Assembly (NCBI RefSeq): GCF_008632125.1
Contig: NZ_VWRN01000034.1
Coordinates: forward strand, 223,753 to 287,752
DNA: 64,000 bases
Direction: 5' to 3'
Source of the DNA: Cupriavidus cauae
GTDB taxonomy: Bacteria; Pseudomonadota; Gammaproteobacteria; Burkholderiales; Burkholderiaceae
Shown here: in pieces, positions 39,550 to 49,876 of the stretch
Layout: every line of letters begins with the position of its first letter
Numbering within the stretch: the first letter of the stretch is position 1
Program-made: the position numbers and the translations under genes
The notes under the pieces: generated by a model
Databases searched by the model: none
Told to the model about the DNA's origin: nothing
The model's input: only the letters and a program-made list of their open reading frames with translations

Positions 39550-40983
39550 TCAGGAGATGGTGGCTTCAGCGAACACGTTGACGCCCGTGGCATCGACATA
39601 GACCTCGTGGTCGGTCGACTGCTCGGGCAGCAGGCTCAGCATCTTCGGTTCGTCGCGATAGATCAGGTACCACTCGAGCAGATGTTCCATCCCGTATCGC
39701 TCGGGATTGTTCGAATGGACGTTGGTGACCAGCACCCGCCCGCCCGGGCGCGTGCGCGCGGCGAAATGGCTCAGCAGACGGGCGCAGACCTTGTCGGACA
39801 GATAGTCGAACAGGCCGGCGCAATAGACCGCATCGAACTCGCGCACCGAAGGATCCTCGACCGCGATACGCCGCTTGAGCAGCTCGTGCACCGACTCGTG
39901 CACCATCTCGACCTGCAGGCTGCGTCCCGCCTCCCGGGCGGCGCGCTGGATGGAGCCGCGGGTAAATTCGAGGGTCTCCTCGCTGAAGTCGACCAGCTGG
40001 AACGACAGCCGGTCCGGCTCGGCGTATTCGCGCGCAAAGCGCTGGATCTCGAAGGCCGGGCCGCAGCCGACGTTCAGCACGCGGAACGGCCGCCCCGCCG
40101 CGCGGGCGCTGTCCGCCTGCCGGCTGAGGAAGTTGACCAGCAGATCGATGCGGTTGCGGTGCGCGGTGGCGACCGCCGCCTTCAGGAAGGCGGTATTGAC
40201 GATCTGGAAGTAGGTGGTCGGTCCCTGCTGCGGATCGCTCAGGATCTGGTTCACCATCTCGTAGTCGCCGGCGTAGCCGAGCGGCTTGGTGAAGGTGCGA
40301 TAGACGAACGGCGCGCGCAGCAGCAGCGGATGCAGCGCCGATTGCGCATAGGTTCGATGCACCGGCGCCAGCTCGACGTCGACGCGCTCGGCCTCCCCTT
40401 CGAGCCGGTCCAGGTACGACTTGACCTTCACCATCAGCGGCGTGGCCAGCTCCTGGAACACGTCTGCGCGCAAGCGGCCGTCGACCTTGGGCAGGCTTTC
40501 GGTCAGGTCGACCTGCTCGACCCAGCGCGAGACCTCGGACAGGAAGGCGCGCATCTCGTTGACGGCGATCTGGTAATCGCGGCGGATGTTGAAGCGCGTG
40601 TCCCAGTCGCTGACGAACAGCTCGGCCTCGCGCCCCACCGAGCGGGGCTCGTTGGGCAGGTCGCTCAGTTCGCGCCATTCGTCGATCAGCGTCAGCGAGA
40701 CCACCGCCGTGAGACCGGTATTGACCAGGCTCATCACCACCGCTTTGCCAAGATAGGCGTTCTTGGCCCCGATCCTGACGCTCAGGTCGCTCAATACCTC
40801 GCTGACCTGGACAATCGAGTACGGGTTATAGACTTCCATCACCAGAGATTTTCTCTGGAGATTAATGATCGTGCCCCGCACCTGCTCGCCCTGCGAGTTG
40901 CGGAAGCTGACCACCGGATCAATTTGCGTTTGGGAGTACACGGTTTTGCGCCAGGGAAAATCCGAAGGATGCGGCTGGCTCAT
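39550..40983 (-). CDS. phcB: PhcB-like methyltransferase, autoinducer synthase
   Basis: 477 aa. The C-terminal half is a class I AdoMet-dependent methyltransferase: motif I VLNVGCGPAFEIQRFA, an acidic strand VDFSEETLEF, motif IV YCAGLFDYLSDKV and RPGGRVLVTNV. In Ralstonia PhcB makes 3-hydroxy-palmitate or -myristate methyl ester, the quorum signal read by PhcS. The N-terminal ~100 residues (VRGTIINLQRKSLVMEVYNP ...) resemble a PilZ-type barrel but lack its c-di-GMP arginines. Gene order B-S-R-Q matches the known operon. A candidate promoter and a long untranslated leader precede it. Confidence 0.9.
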   Translation of the reverse strand: MSQPHPSDFPWRKTVYSQTQIDPVVSFRNSQGEQVRGTIINLQRKSLVMEVYNPYSIVQVSEVLSDLSVRIGAKNAYLGKAVVMSLVNTGLTAVVSLTLIDEWRELSDLPNEPRSVGREAELFVSDWDTRFNIRRDYQIAVNEMRAFLSEVSRWVEQVDLTESLPKVDGRLRADVFQELATPLMVKVKSYLDRLEGEAERVDVELAPVHRTYAQSALHPLLLRAPFVYRTFTKPLGYAGDYEMVNQILSDPQQGPTTYFQIVNTAFLKAAVATAHRNRIDLLVNFLSRQADSARAAGRPFRVLNVGCGPAFEIQRFAREYAEPDRLSFQLVDFSEETLEFTRGSIQRAAREAGRSLQVEMVHESVHELLKRRIAVEDPSVREFDAVYCAGLFDYLSDKVCARLLSHFAARTRPGGRVLVTNVHSNNPERYGMEHLLEWYLIYRDEPKMLSLLPEQSTDHEVYVDATGVNVFAEATIS

Positions 40984-41260
40984 GCCGACACGGTGGTCGG
41001 AACGGTCCGGCGCGGCATGGGCGAAGGAACTCGCGAACGGCTCGGCGAAGGCGATGCACGGAAACTAGGGGTTGGGCATACGCTTGCGATCCTGATCGGG
41101 AAGTGAGCGGCGAAGGGGCAAGCTGCGGGACTGCCGCCGGGCCAACGACAGGCCGATGCGGGCCAGTAGCCTGACCGAAAGCCGGCCGGCAACGGCCTGG
41201 AGCGCGGGCCGGCAATGCCTGCCCCCGGTCTCGCTCCCGGGCCGCCAGGTGCGAATCAGC
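40984..41260 (-). other. Long 5' leader region of the phc operon
   Basis: About 275 nt between the promoter candidate and the phcB start contain no convincing ORF on either strand. The sequence is GC-rich with scattered GCGAAGG/CGAACGG repeats near 41029 and 41047. A folded leader or an additional promoter closer to phcB are possible. Confidence 0.4.
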
Positions 41261-41265
41261 GACCG

Positions 41266-41295
41266 ATTGTACTGTGCGCTCGCTGCAGTGGACAA
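41266..41295 (-). promoter_or_regulatory. Candidate sigma-70 promoter of phcBSRQ
   Basis: On the minus strand TTGTCC (41295-41290), an 18-bp spacer and TACAAT (41271-41266) match the -35/-10 consensus at 4 and 5 of 6 positions. It faces phcB. No PhcA-type T-N11-A site was identified with confidence. Confidence 0.5.
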
Positions 41296-41362
41296 CGGCC
41301 CTCATCCCAACGAGGGGAGCCACCCCACATGACCCCCCACCGCGGGAGGGTTGCCGCCAATG

Positions 41363-41387
41363 AAAAAGGGCCGGATGAACCGGCCCT
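41363..41387 (-). terminator. Rho-independent terminator after the yceI operon
   Basis: On the minus strand AGGGCCGG-TTCAT-CCGGCCCT is followed by a run of T. It stops transcription coming from yceI. Confidence 0.85.
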
Positions 41388-41416
41388 CGAACTGCTGACA
41401 AACTGGTGTCACGATG

Positions 41417-41489
41417 CTGTCGTTCCCGCGCAAGCGGCAATCCGGCGTCCTTGAAATTCAACGGGACCCCGCTTGCGCGGGAACGGCAG
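41417..41489. repeat. REP-like palindrome
   Basis: CGTTCCCGCGCAAGCGG (41421-41437) is perfectly complementary to CCGCTTGCGCGGGAACG (41469-41485); the match extends outward with one mismatch. The core GTCGTTCCCGCG is shared with the element at 22325-22406, so a dispersed intergenic family is likely. Confidence 0.85.
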
Positions 41490-41506
41490 GTTCGGACGCC
41501 GCAGCC

Positions 41507-42097
41507 TCAGTCGGCGCGCACGCCCTCGACCTGGATCGCCAGCTTGACCTCGGGCTTGAAGCCCATCTTGACGCCGTAGTCGATGCCGAAGTCGGTGCGG
41601 TTGAAGGTGGCATAGGCGTCGGCACCGCAGGCCTCGCGCTTGAGCATCGGATGCTGCATGCACTTGAACTCGCGGATCTCCAGCTTGACCGGCTTGGACA
41701 CGCCGCGCAGCGTCAGCACGCCATCGACCTCGGTCGGCACGTCGCCGGCGAACTTCGAGAACTTGCCCTTGTAGGTCGCCTCGGGATAGGCCTGGACGTC
41801 GAACATGTCCGGGCTCTTGGCGTGCTCGTTCATCTTGCCGTGGCCGAAGTCGATCGACGCGGTATCGATCTTGATGTCGAGCGTGCCGGTCTTGGCGGCG
41901 CGGTCCAGCGTGACGACGCCGCTGGACTTCTCGAACTTGCCGCGCCACTTCGACAGCCCGCCCAGGTGATCGGCCTCGAAGCTCGGATACGTATGGGTCG
42001 GATCGAGGTTGTAGGTCACGGCGGCCGCCGAGGCGAGGCCGGCGAAGGCGGTGGCGGAAGCGGCGGCGAGGATGGCGGCGGCGGTACGCAGTTTCAT
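41507..42097 (-). CDS. YceI-family periplasmic lipid-binding protein (1)
   Basis: Secreted lipocalin-like barrel that binds isoprenoid lipids such as quinone precursors, 196 aa. A Sec signal peptide ([20 protein letters not shown], cleavage after ASA) precedes [18 protein letters not shown], the usual YceI start. The His in [13 protein letters not shown], the segment [14 protein letters not shown] and the C-terminal strands are present. It contains a Cys pair ([14 protein letters not shown]) seen in one YceI subgroup. Last gene of a three-gene operon with a second YceI and cytochrome b561. Confidence 0.92.
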   Translation of the reverse strand: MKLRTAAAILAAASATAFAGLASAAAVTYNLDPTHTYPSFEADHLGGLSKWRGKFEKSSGVVTLDRAAKTGTLDIKIDTASIDFGHGKMNEHAKSPDMFDVQAYPEATYKGKFSKFAGDVPTEVDGVLTLRGVSKPVKLEIREFKCMQHPMLKREACGADAYATFNRTDFGIDYGVKMGFKPEVKLAIQVEGVRAD

Positions 42098-42224
42098 GGG
42101 TTCTCCGGTAAGCGTTGGTTCGGCGATTGGATTCAGCCGTTGGTTTCGTCGGGCAGGTGCGGCGGTGACCGCAACGATGGTTTCAGGGCGGGATCGCGAT
42201 TCCCTGGGGCGGTGGTCGTCCGGC

Positions 42225-42797
42225 TCAGGACTTGGCGGCCGTGACGAGGCGGAACTTGATCTGGACCTCGTCGGCGACCACCGAGGTGTCCTTCCACTCG
42301 CCCTCGCCGATATTGAAGACGCTGCGCTTGATCGGCAGCACGCCCTCGAAGACCTGATTGGCGCCTTCCTGGCGATAGGTCGCGGGCACCACCACGTCCA
42401 CGGTCTTGCCCTTGATGGTCAGCTTGCCGGCGACATCGAACTTGCCGGCGGCGGCCGGCTTGATGCCGGTCGATTCGAACACCGCCTTGGGGAAGCGCGC
42501 GGCATCGAACCAGTCCTTGCCCTTGACCTCCTTGGTGGTGGCGGCGTCGCCGATCTCGAAGCTGGCCACGTCGATCTCGACCTTGGCGCTGGAGCTGGCC
42601 AGCCTGGCGGGATCGAAGTCCACCGCGGCGGCAAAGCGCTTGAACTTGCCTTCCATCGGCACGCCGATCTGGCGCGCGACCGCGGTCACCGAACTCTTGC
42701 CGGCATCGAGCTGGGCGGCGGCGAGATTGGCGGCAAAGCCGGCGCAGGCCAGCGACGCGGCCAGCAGCAAGGCACCGGGACGGGGAATACGTTTCAT
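42225..42797 (-). CDS. YceI-family periplasmic lipid-binding protein (2)
   Basis: 190 aa, with signal peptide ([26 protein letters not shown]). The mature part [20 protein letters not shown] and [20 protein letters not shown] belongs to the second common YceI type, which differs from the neighbour in lacking the conserved Cys pair. The two copies share the fold but are clearly diverged. It lies 73 bp after cytochrome b561 and 127 bp before the first YceI gene, all on the same strand. Confidence 0.92.
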   Translation of the reverse strand: MKRIPRPGALLLAASLACAGFAANLAAAQLDAGKSSVTAVARQIGVPMEGKFKRFAAAVDFDPARLASSSAKVEIDVASFEIGDAATTKEVKGKDWFDAARFPKAVFESTGIKPAAAGKFDVAGKLTIKGKTVDVVVPATYRQEGANQVFEGVLPIKRSVFNIGEGEWKDTSVVADEVQIKFRLVTAAKS

Positions 42798-42829
42798 CGA
42801 GGACTCCTCGGTTTCATTCGGTCAATGCG

Positions 42830-42853
42830 GAACAGCAGAACAGCGGAACAGCG
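42830..42853. repeat. 8-bp tandem repeat upstream of yceI (2)
   Basis: GAACAGCA, GAACAGCG and GAACAGCG follow one another just past the cytochrome b561 coding sequence. Confidence 0.8.
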
Positions 42854-42870
42854 GCAGCGATCGGCCGGAC

Positions 42871-43419
42871 TCAGCGCAGGAACGGCAGCATGCGGCCGAG
42901 CGTGCCGTCGCGGTCCAGCCACTGGTGCTTGAGCGCCGCCGCGGCATGCAGCACGACCAGCGCGGCCATCAGATAGTTCAGCCAGACATGGGCGAACTTC
43001 AGCGTTTCCTTCAGCGCGTCGTTCGGCTCGATCAGCGTCGGCAGCGGCCACATGCCCAGATAGACGACGGGCACGCCGGCGGCGAGGCTGTACAGATAGC
43101 CGGTTACCGGCACCACCAGGATCAGCAGATAGAGCAGCCCGTGGGCGGCCTTGGCCGCGCCGGCCTGCCAGGCCGGCATGCCGGCCACCGGCGCCGGCGC
43201 GGCATGCGTCAGACGCCAGAGCACGCGCAGCACGGCCAGCGCGAACACCGTCACGCCCAGCCACTTGTGCCACGAGTACAGCTTGAGCTTGGTCGGCGTG
43301 AAGCCCGGGATGTCGGTCATGTAAAGACCGAGCCCGAAGGCCGCGAAAATCAGCAGAGCGACGATCCAGTGCAGGCCGATCGCGGTCGCGCCATAGCGCG
43401 CTGGGGTAGTGGAACGCAT
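42871..43419 (-). CDS. Cytochrome b561 (YodB/CybB family)
   Basis: Di-haem inner-membrane cytochrome of 182 aa with four transmembrane helices. Candidate haem ligands are the His in AIGLHWIVALLIF, YSWHKWLGV, KFAHVWLNYLM and VVLHAAAALKHQW. Cytochrome b561 followed by one or two YceI genes is a recurring arrangement in proteobacteria, thought to move electrons between quinone-like lipids carried by YceI and the membrane (inference from known context). First gene of this operon. Confidence 0.93.
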   Translation of the reverse strand: MRSTTPARYGATAIGLHWIVALLIFAAFGLGLYMTDIPGFTPTKLKLYSWHKWLGVTVFALAVLRVLWRLTHAAPAPVAGMPAWQAGAAKAAHGLLYLLILVVPVTGYLYSLAAGVPVVYLGMWPLPTLIEPNDALKETLKFAHVWLNYLMAALVVLHAAAALKHQWLDRDGTLGRMLPFLR

Positions 43420-43710
43420 CGATGAAATCCGGCTTCAGTCTTTATTCTTTCGGCAGACGCTGTTAATTCTCGCATTATTGCGTCCGCAAAGTGACGCCGG
43501 GAAGGCGGAACTTCATTGAGTCGTTCAAAGCGTTTGAATAGATCCGGTCCCCGACGTCGGCGCAGAACCGGTCGGATTATGGTGTGTCGCAAAAGTCGCA
43601 ACCACAAGTTTGACCGATTCGAGGATCAAGCGGTTTCGGCGGCAAGTGGTCGATATCCCGCCGGCTTTCCGGGAGCGGCTCCCATTTCTCGAGCAGTTGC
43701 CAGTCACCGC
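43420..43710. other. Gene-free spacer between cytochrome b561 and purB
   Basis: About 290 bp with relatively A/T-rich sequence next to the b561 start (43440-43490), which probably holds that operon's promoter. Short open frames exist but lack a ribosome-binding site or family resemblance. Confidence 0.5.
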
Positions 43711-43712
43711 TC

Positions 43713-43743
43713 CAAAGAAAAAGCCGCCCGGAGGGACGGCTTT
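43713..43743 (-). terminator. Rho-independent terminator after purB
   Basis: On the minus strand AAAGCCGTCC-CTCC-GGGCGGCTTT followed by TTCTTT. It lies about 55 bp past the purB stop. Confidence 0.85.
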
Positions 43744-43796
43744 AAGGAATCGTCGTGCGCCACCGACACAAGATCGTGTCGGCACCCCTCGAGGCC

Positions 43797-45386
<1,590 letters not shown>

Positions 45387-45492
45387 CCACCGCCCTTCCC
45401 GCTGCGCCGCGCGATCGTCGTCAGTGTTGCGGGCAATCCCGCCGGCCCGCCGCTGCACGCCGGCGCCGTGCCGGAACGGCCGCCCGGGCGGT

Positions 45493-45498
45493 TATACT
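45493..45498 (+). promoter_or_regulatory. Candidate -10 element of the GST gene
   Basis: TATACT in GC-rich surroundings, 135 bp upstream of the GST start. No clear -35. Confidence 0.4.
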
Positions 45499-45632
45499 CG
45501 CCACGCCGAGCCAGTAGCCTGTTACGAAGTGCATCAAGGCAGACAGGACCCGCGCGCCACCGCCGGCGCACGAGGCCAGCCGCTCCATCGCGAAGCGCCC
45601 GATGCACTCCATAACGAGCTCAAGGGGAGAAC

Positions 45633-46247
45633 ATGAAGCTGTACGCATCGCAGACCAGCCCTTACGCGCGCAAGGTGCGCGTGGTGATGGCCGAGAAGAA
45701 GATCGACTATCAGCTGGTGGAAGTCGACGTGTGGTCGCCGGACACGGTGATCGGTCAATTCAATCCCCTCGGCAAGGTGCCCTGCCTGGTGATGGAAGAC
45801 GGCGGCGCGGTGTTCGATTCGCGCGTGATCGTCGAGTACGTCGACACGCTGACGCCGGTCAGCCGCATGATCCCGCAGGGCAGCCGCGAGCGGCTCGAGG
45901 TGCGCTGCTGGGAAGCGCTGGCCGACGGCCTGCTCGATGCCGCGCTGCTGGCGCGTCTGGAACATACGCAGCGCGAGCCGGCCCAGCGCAGCGAGCGCTG
46001 GGTGCGCCGCCAGCTTGGCAAGATCGACGGCGCGCTGGTGGCGATGGCCAACGGCCTGGCCGACCGCACCTGGTGCGCCGGCAACCATTATTCGCTGGCC
46101 GACGTCGCGGTCGGCTGCGCGCTGTCCTATCTGGACTTCCGCTTCCCGGACATCGCCTGGCGCGAACGCCATCCCAACCTGGTCGCCTTTCACGACAAGG
46201 TCAGCAAGCGCCAGTCGTTCATCGATACGGAGCCGCCGCGGGGCTGA
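45633..46247 (+). CDS. Glutathione S-transferase
   Basis: Cytosolic GST of 204 aa. The N-terminal thioredoxin-like domain starts KLYASQTSPYARKVRVVMAE, with catalytic Ser in the SPYARK motif typical of the YibF/beta-proteobacterial group, and contains NPLGKVPCLVMEDG with the cis-Pro. The C-terminal helical domain carries the WCAGNHYSLADVAVGCAL N-capping box. Substrate is not predictable. Start follows AAGGGGAG. It lies next to mnmA (convergent). Confidence 0.93.
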   Translation: MKLYASQTSPYARKVRVVMAEKKIDYQLVEVDVWSPDTVIGQFNPLGKVPCLVMEDGGAVFDSRVIVEYVDTLTPVSRMIPQGSRERLEVRCWEALADGLLDAALLARLEHTQREPAQRSERWVRRQLGKIDGALVAMANGLADRTWCAGNHYSLADVAVGCALSYLDFRFPDIAWRERHPNLVAFHDKVSKRQSFIDTEPPRG

Positions 46248-46264
46248 GGATGACCGGGGTCACC

Positions 46265-46317
46265 GTGGCCACCGAGGTCGCTGTGGCCACCGTGAACCGT
46301 GCCGTCCGCGGCCACCG
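46265..46317 (+). repeat. Imperfect direct repeats after the GST gene
   Basis: GTGGCCACCG occurs at 46265 and 46283 (18 bp apart) and GCGGCCACCG at 46308. It fills the short spacer between the GST and mnmA stop codons. Confidence 0.6.
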
Positions 46318-46350
46318 ACACGCCGTCGCTGGAGGACGGCGTGCGCGGCA

Positions 46351-47487
46351 TCACTGGATGATGCCGCCGCCCAGGCAGACCTCGCCGTCGTACAACACCG
46401 CTGATTGCCCCGGCGTCACGGCCCATTGCGCTTCGTCGAAGCGCAGCTGCAGGTTGTCGGCATCGACCGCGTCGACGAGGCACGGGGCATCGCTCTGCCG
46501 ATAGCGCGTCTTGGCGCTGAGCGCGGTGCCCGCGCGCGGCGCATCGCCGGCGACCCACGACAGGTCGGCCGCGCGCAGCGTCGGCGACAGCAGCCACGGA
46601 TGATCGTGCCCCTGCACCACGTACAGCGTGTTCGACGCCATGTCCTTGCGCGCGACGTACCAGGCATCGCCGCTGCCGTCGCGGCTGCCGCCCAGGCCGA
46701 TGCCCTTGCGCTGGCCCAGCGTGTAGAACGCCAGCCCGATATGCTCGCCGACGACCTTGCCGTCGGCCGTCTTCATCGGCCCCGGTTTGGTCGGCAGATA
46801 GCGATTCAGAAAATCCCGGAATGGGCGCTCGCCAATAAAGCAGATTCCGGTGGAATCCTTCTTCTTCGCGTTCGGCAGGCCGATTTCCGCGGCGATTTCG
46901 CGCACCTGCGTCTTCGGCAGCTCGCCCAGCGGAAACAGCGTGCGCGACAGCTGCGCCTGGTTCAAGCGGTGCAGGAAGTAGCTCTGGTCCTTGGTATGGT
47001 CCAGCGCCTTGAGCAGTTCGAAGCGGCCGTGCCCGCCCTGCCGCACGCGCGCATAGTGGCCGGTGGCAATGCGCTCGGCACCGAGCGACATCGCATGGTC
47101 GAGGAAGGCCTTGAACTTGATCTCGGCGTTGCACAGCACGTCGGGATTGGGCGTGCGCCCGGCCGAATACTCGCGCAGGAAATCGGCGAACACGCGGTCC
47201 TTGTACTCGGCGGCGAAGTTGACCGCCTCGACGTCGACGCCGATCAGGTCGGCCACCGACACCACGTCGAGCCAGTCCTGGCGCGTCGAGCAGTACTCGC
47301 TGTCGTCGTCGTCCTCCCAGTTCTTCATGAACAGGCCGACCACCTCGTAGCCCTGCTGCTTGAGCAGCCAGGCGGTGACGGACGAGTCCACCCCGCCCGA
47401 CATGCCGACCACGACGCGTTCGCCGCGGCCGATGCCGGGATTCAGTTCGGGGCGGGCCGAAGTGGCGGCGCTCGTGACGACGCTCAT
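46351..47487 (-). CDS. mnmA: tRNA 2-thiouridylase MnmA
   Basis: Adds sulfur to U34 of Lys, Glu and Gln tRNAs, 378 aa. The PP-loop [19 protein letters not shown] binds ATP. The catalytic cysteines are in [14 protein letters not shown] and [14 protein letters not shown]. The C-terminal ends in VCLGGGIIQ as expected. Start at 47487 overlaps the nudJ stop by 4 bp (ATGA), so translation is coupled. The same pair is adjacent in E. coli. Confidence 0.97.
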   Translation of the reverse strand: MSVVTSAATSARPELNPGIGRGERVVVGMSGGVDSSVTAWLLKQQGYEVVGLFMKNWEDDDDSEYCSTRQDWLDVVSVADLIGVDVEAVNFAAEYKDRVFADFLREYSAGRTPNPDVLCNAEIKFKAFLDHAMSLGAERIATGHYARVRQGGHGRFELLKALDHTKDQSYFLHRLNQAQLSRTLFPLGELPKTQVREIAAEIGLPNAKKKDSTGICFIGERPFRDFLNRYLPTKPGPMKTADGKVVGEHIGLAFYTLGQRKGIGLGGSRDGSGDAWYVARKDMASNTLYVVQGHDHPWLLSPTLRAADLSWVAGDAPRAGTALSAKTRYRQSDAPCLVDAVDADNLQLRFDEAQWAVTPGQSAVLYDGEVCLGGGIIQ

Positions 47488-47987
47488 GGCAGCGCTCCCG
47501 GCATCAGCGCCGACGGATGCGTGTACAGCGCGTCGAGTGCGAAGCGCTTGCCGGCCAGATAGTCCTCGACACAGGCCAGCACCAGCGGCGAGCGATGGCG
47601 CTCCGGGCAGGCGCGGATCTCGTCGGCGCTGAGCCAGACCGTGCGCACGATGCCGGTATCGAGGGGACGGCCGCTGTCGAGCGGACCCAGATCGCCGGTG
47701 AAGGCGAACCGCACATAGGTGATGTTGCCGTCGGGATGCTGGCCGGTCGGCGAGGTCACCGAACCGGCCAGATAGCAGCCGAGCAGCGCGCGCGGCTCGA
47801 AGCTGTGCGCGGTTTCTTCCAGCGTTTCCCGGATCACGGCGCGCACCAGGCTCTCGCCCGGGTCCAGATGGCCGGCCGGCTGATTCAGCTTCAGGCCATC
47901 GCGGGTTTCTTCTTCGACCAGCAGGAAGCGGCCGCCGCGCTCGATCACGGCCGCCACGGTGACGCTGGTTTTCCAGTCTTGGGACAT
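47484..47987 (-). CDS. nudJ: NudJ-type Nudix hydrolase
   Basis: Phosphatase of the Nudix family, 167 aa. The Nudix box is seen as [20 protein letters not shown] followed by TAHSF, with the GX5EX7REUXEEXGU pattern mostly kept. Family members next to mnmA hydrolyse nucleoside di/triphosphates and thiamin-pathway pyrophosphates. The start at 47987 ([11 protein letters not shown]) is preferred over a Met three codons earlier. It overlaps mnmA by 4 bp. Confidence 0.9.
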   Translation of the reverse strand: MSQDWKTSVTVAAVIERGGRFLLVEEETRDGLKLNQPAGHLDPGESLVRAVIRETLEETAHSFEPRALLGCYLAGSVTSPTGQHPDGNITYVRFAFTGDLGPLDSGRPLDTGIVRTVWLSADEIRACPERHRSPLVLACVEDYLAGKRFALDALYTHPSALMPGALP

Positions 47988-48218
47988 GATGCACAAGTTT
48001 TAGGCAATCCGGCATTCTACCGGCTGGCGCGCGGCGCTGCAGCGCCGCGGACCGCGCCCGGGCCCCGCGCGGAACGCACCCCGATCGCACCCATTGCCGT
48101 CAGATTCCTGTAAGCTGCGAAAAAATTGTGCGCTGCGCTGGACGGCGGCGCCCACAAACGAGCCCGGATGCCTGCCCGGCCGTAGCCCGGAGCGGCACCG
48201 CAACAGGAGAAGCTGACG

Positions 48219-49340
48219 ATGCAGATCGGTATCCCGCTGGAGACACGGGCCGGCGAAGCGCGTGTCGCCGCCACCCCCGAGACCGTCAAGAAGTACGTCG
48301 CCCAGGGCCATCAGGTGCTCGTGCAAAGCGGTGCCGGTGTGCGTGCCAGCTGTCCGGACGCGGCCTACGAGGCGGCCGGCGCCAGCATCGTCGATGCGGC
48401 CCGCGCGTTCGGCGCCGAGCTCGTGTTGAAGGTCCGCTCCCCCGATCCGCAGGAACTGTCGCAGATTCGCCCCGGCGCCACGCTGGTCGGCATGCTCGAT
48501 CCGTTCGACGCCGACAACAATGCGCGCATGGCCGCCGCCGGCATCGTCGCCTTCGCGCTCGAGGCCGCGCCGCGCACGACCCGCGCGCAAAGCATGGACG
48601 TGCTGTCCTCGCAGGCAAACATCGCCGGCTACAAGGCCGTGCTGGTCGCCGCCAACCACTATCAACGCTTCATGCCGATGCTGATGACCGCCGCCGGTAC
48701 GGTCAAGGCCGCGCGCGTGCTGATTCTCGGCGCCGGCGTGGCCGGCCTGCAGGCGATCGCGACCGCCAAGCGGCTGGGCGCGGTGATCGAGGCCTCCGAC
48801 GTGCGGCCCGCGGTCAAGGAACAGATCGAATCGCTGGGCGCGAAGTTTCTCGACGTGCCGTTCGAAACCGACGAGGAGCGCGAGATCGCGCAGGGCGTCG
48901 GCGGCTACGCGCGGCCGATGCCGGCCAGCTGGATGCAGCGCCAGGCCGCGCTGGTGCACGAGCGCGCGAAGCAGGCCGATATCGTCATCACGACCGCGCT
49001 GATCCCCGGGCGACGCGCGCCGGTGCTGCTGAAGGAAGAGACCGTACAGGCGATGAAGCCGGGCTCGGTGGTGGTCGACCTGGCCGCCGCGCAAGGCGGC
49101 AACTGCCCGCTGACCGTGGCGGACGAGGTCGTCGAGCGCCATGGCGTGACGCTGGTCGGCTACACCAATCTGGCCAGCATGGTCGCGGCCGATGCCTCCG
49201 CGCTGTACGCGCGCAACGTGCTCGACTTCCTCAAGCTGATCGTCGACAAGGACGGCAAGCTGACAATCAACCCGGAAGACGATATTGTCGCGGCCTGCCT
49301 GATCAGCAAGGACGGCGCGCTGGCCCGCCAGGCCGCCTGA
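48219..49340 (+). CDS. pntAA: NAD(P) transhydrogenase subunit alpha part 1
   Basis: NAD(H)-binding domain I of the proton-translocating transhydrogenase, 373 aa, soluble face. Signatures are [18 protein letters not shown] at the start, the Rossmann loop [20 protein letters not shown], and [14 protein letters not shown]. In this genome the alpha subunit is split: the membrane part is a separate gene at 51196, and two unrelated genes (panD and a HAD lipoprotein) lie between. Start follows CAGGAGAAG. Works with PntAB and PntB to make NADPH from NADH. Confidence 0.95.
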   Translation: MQIGIPLETRAGEARVAATPETVKKYVAQGHQVLVQSGAGVRASCPDAAYEAAGASIVDAARAFGAELVLKVRSPDPQELSQIRPGATLVGMLDPFDADNNARMAAAGIVAFALEAAPRTTRAQSMDVLSSQANIAGYKAVLVAANHYQRFMPMLMTAAGTVKAARVLILGAGVAGLQAIATAKRLGAVIEASDVRPAVKEQIESLGAKFLDVPFETDEEREIAQGVGGYARPMPASWMQRQAALVHERAKQADIVITTALIPGRRAPVLLKEETVQAMKPGSVVVDLAAAQGGNCPLTVADEVVERHGVTLVGYTNLASMVAADASALYARNVLDFLKLIVDKDGKLTINPEDDIVAACLISKDGALARQAA

Positions 49341-49402
49341 GCGGCTGCCGGATCGGCGCTGCCTGTGCGATCGGCGCGCCGGCAGCGCCAACCCTCCAGA
49401 TC

Positions 49403-49435
49403 GATTCAACCCGGATTCAACCCGCGCCCATCCCG
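49403..49435 (+). repeat. 11-bp tandem repeat upstream of panD
   Basis: GATTCAACCCG twice in succession, followed by a related CGCCCATCCCG unit. Confidence 0.75.
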
Positions 49436-49509
49436 GGCGCGTTTTCACGGTGCCGCGGCCACCCGTTCGAGCCGTCGCGGCGCCAGCATCAACGAAGGAA
49501 AGCAACACC

Positions 49510-49872
49510 ATGCAACGCATCATTCTGCGCGCCAAGCTGCATCGCGTCACCGTGACGCAGGCGGACCTGCACTACGAGGGGTCGTGCGGCATCGACGAGG
49601 ATCTGCTCGACGCGGCGGACATGAAGGAGTACGAGAAGATCGAGCTCTACAACGTCAACAACGGCGAGCGTTTCTCGACCTACATCATCAAGGGCAAGCG
49701 CGGCACCGGCGAGATCTCGCTGAACGGCGCCGCCGCGCGCCGGGCCCATCTGGGCGACCACCTGATCATCTGCACCTACGCGCCGATGAGCGATGCGGAA
49801 CTGGCCGACTACAAGCCGAAGATCGTGCTGGTCGACGACAACAACCGCATCAAGGAAATCAAGAAGGTGTGA
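49510..49872 (+). CDS. panD: Aspartate 1-decarboxylase
   Basis: Makes beta-alanine for pantothenate and CoA, 120 aa. It is a pyruvoyl enzyme that cleaves itself between Gly24 and Ser25 in [34 protein letters not shown] and [20 protein letters not shown] are family signatures. The ATG at 49510 follows AAGGAAAGC. It sits between transhydrogenase genes on the same strand and ends 4 bp before the next start. Confidence 0.97.
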   Translation: MQRIILRAKLHRVTVTQADLHYEGSCGIDEDLLDAADMKEYEKIELYNVNNGERFSTYIIKGKRGTGEISLNGAAARRAHLGDHLIICTYAPMSDAELADYKPKIVLVDDNNRIKEIKKV

Positions 49873-49876
49873 TCCC

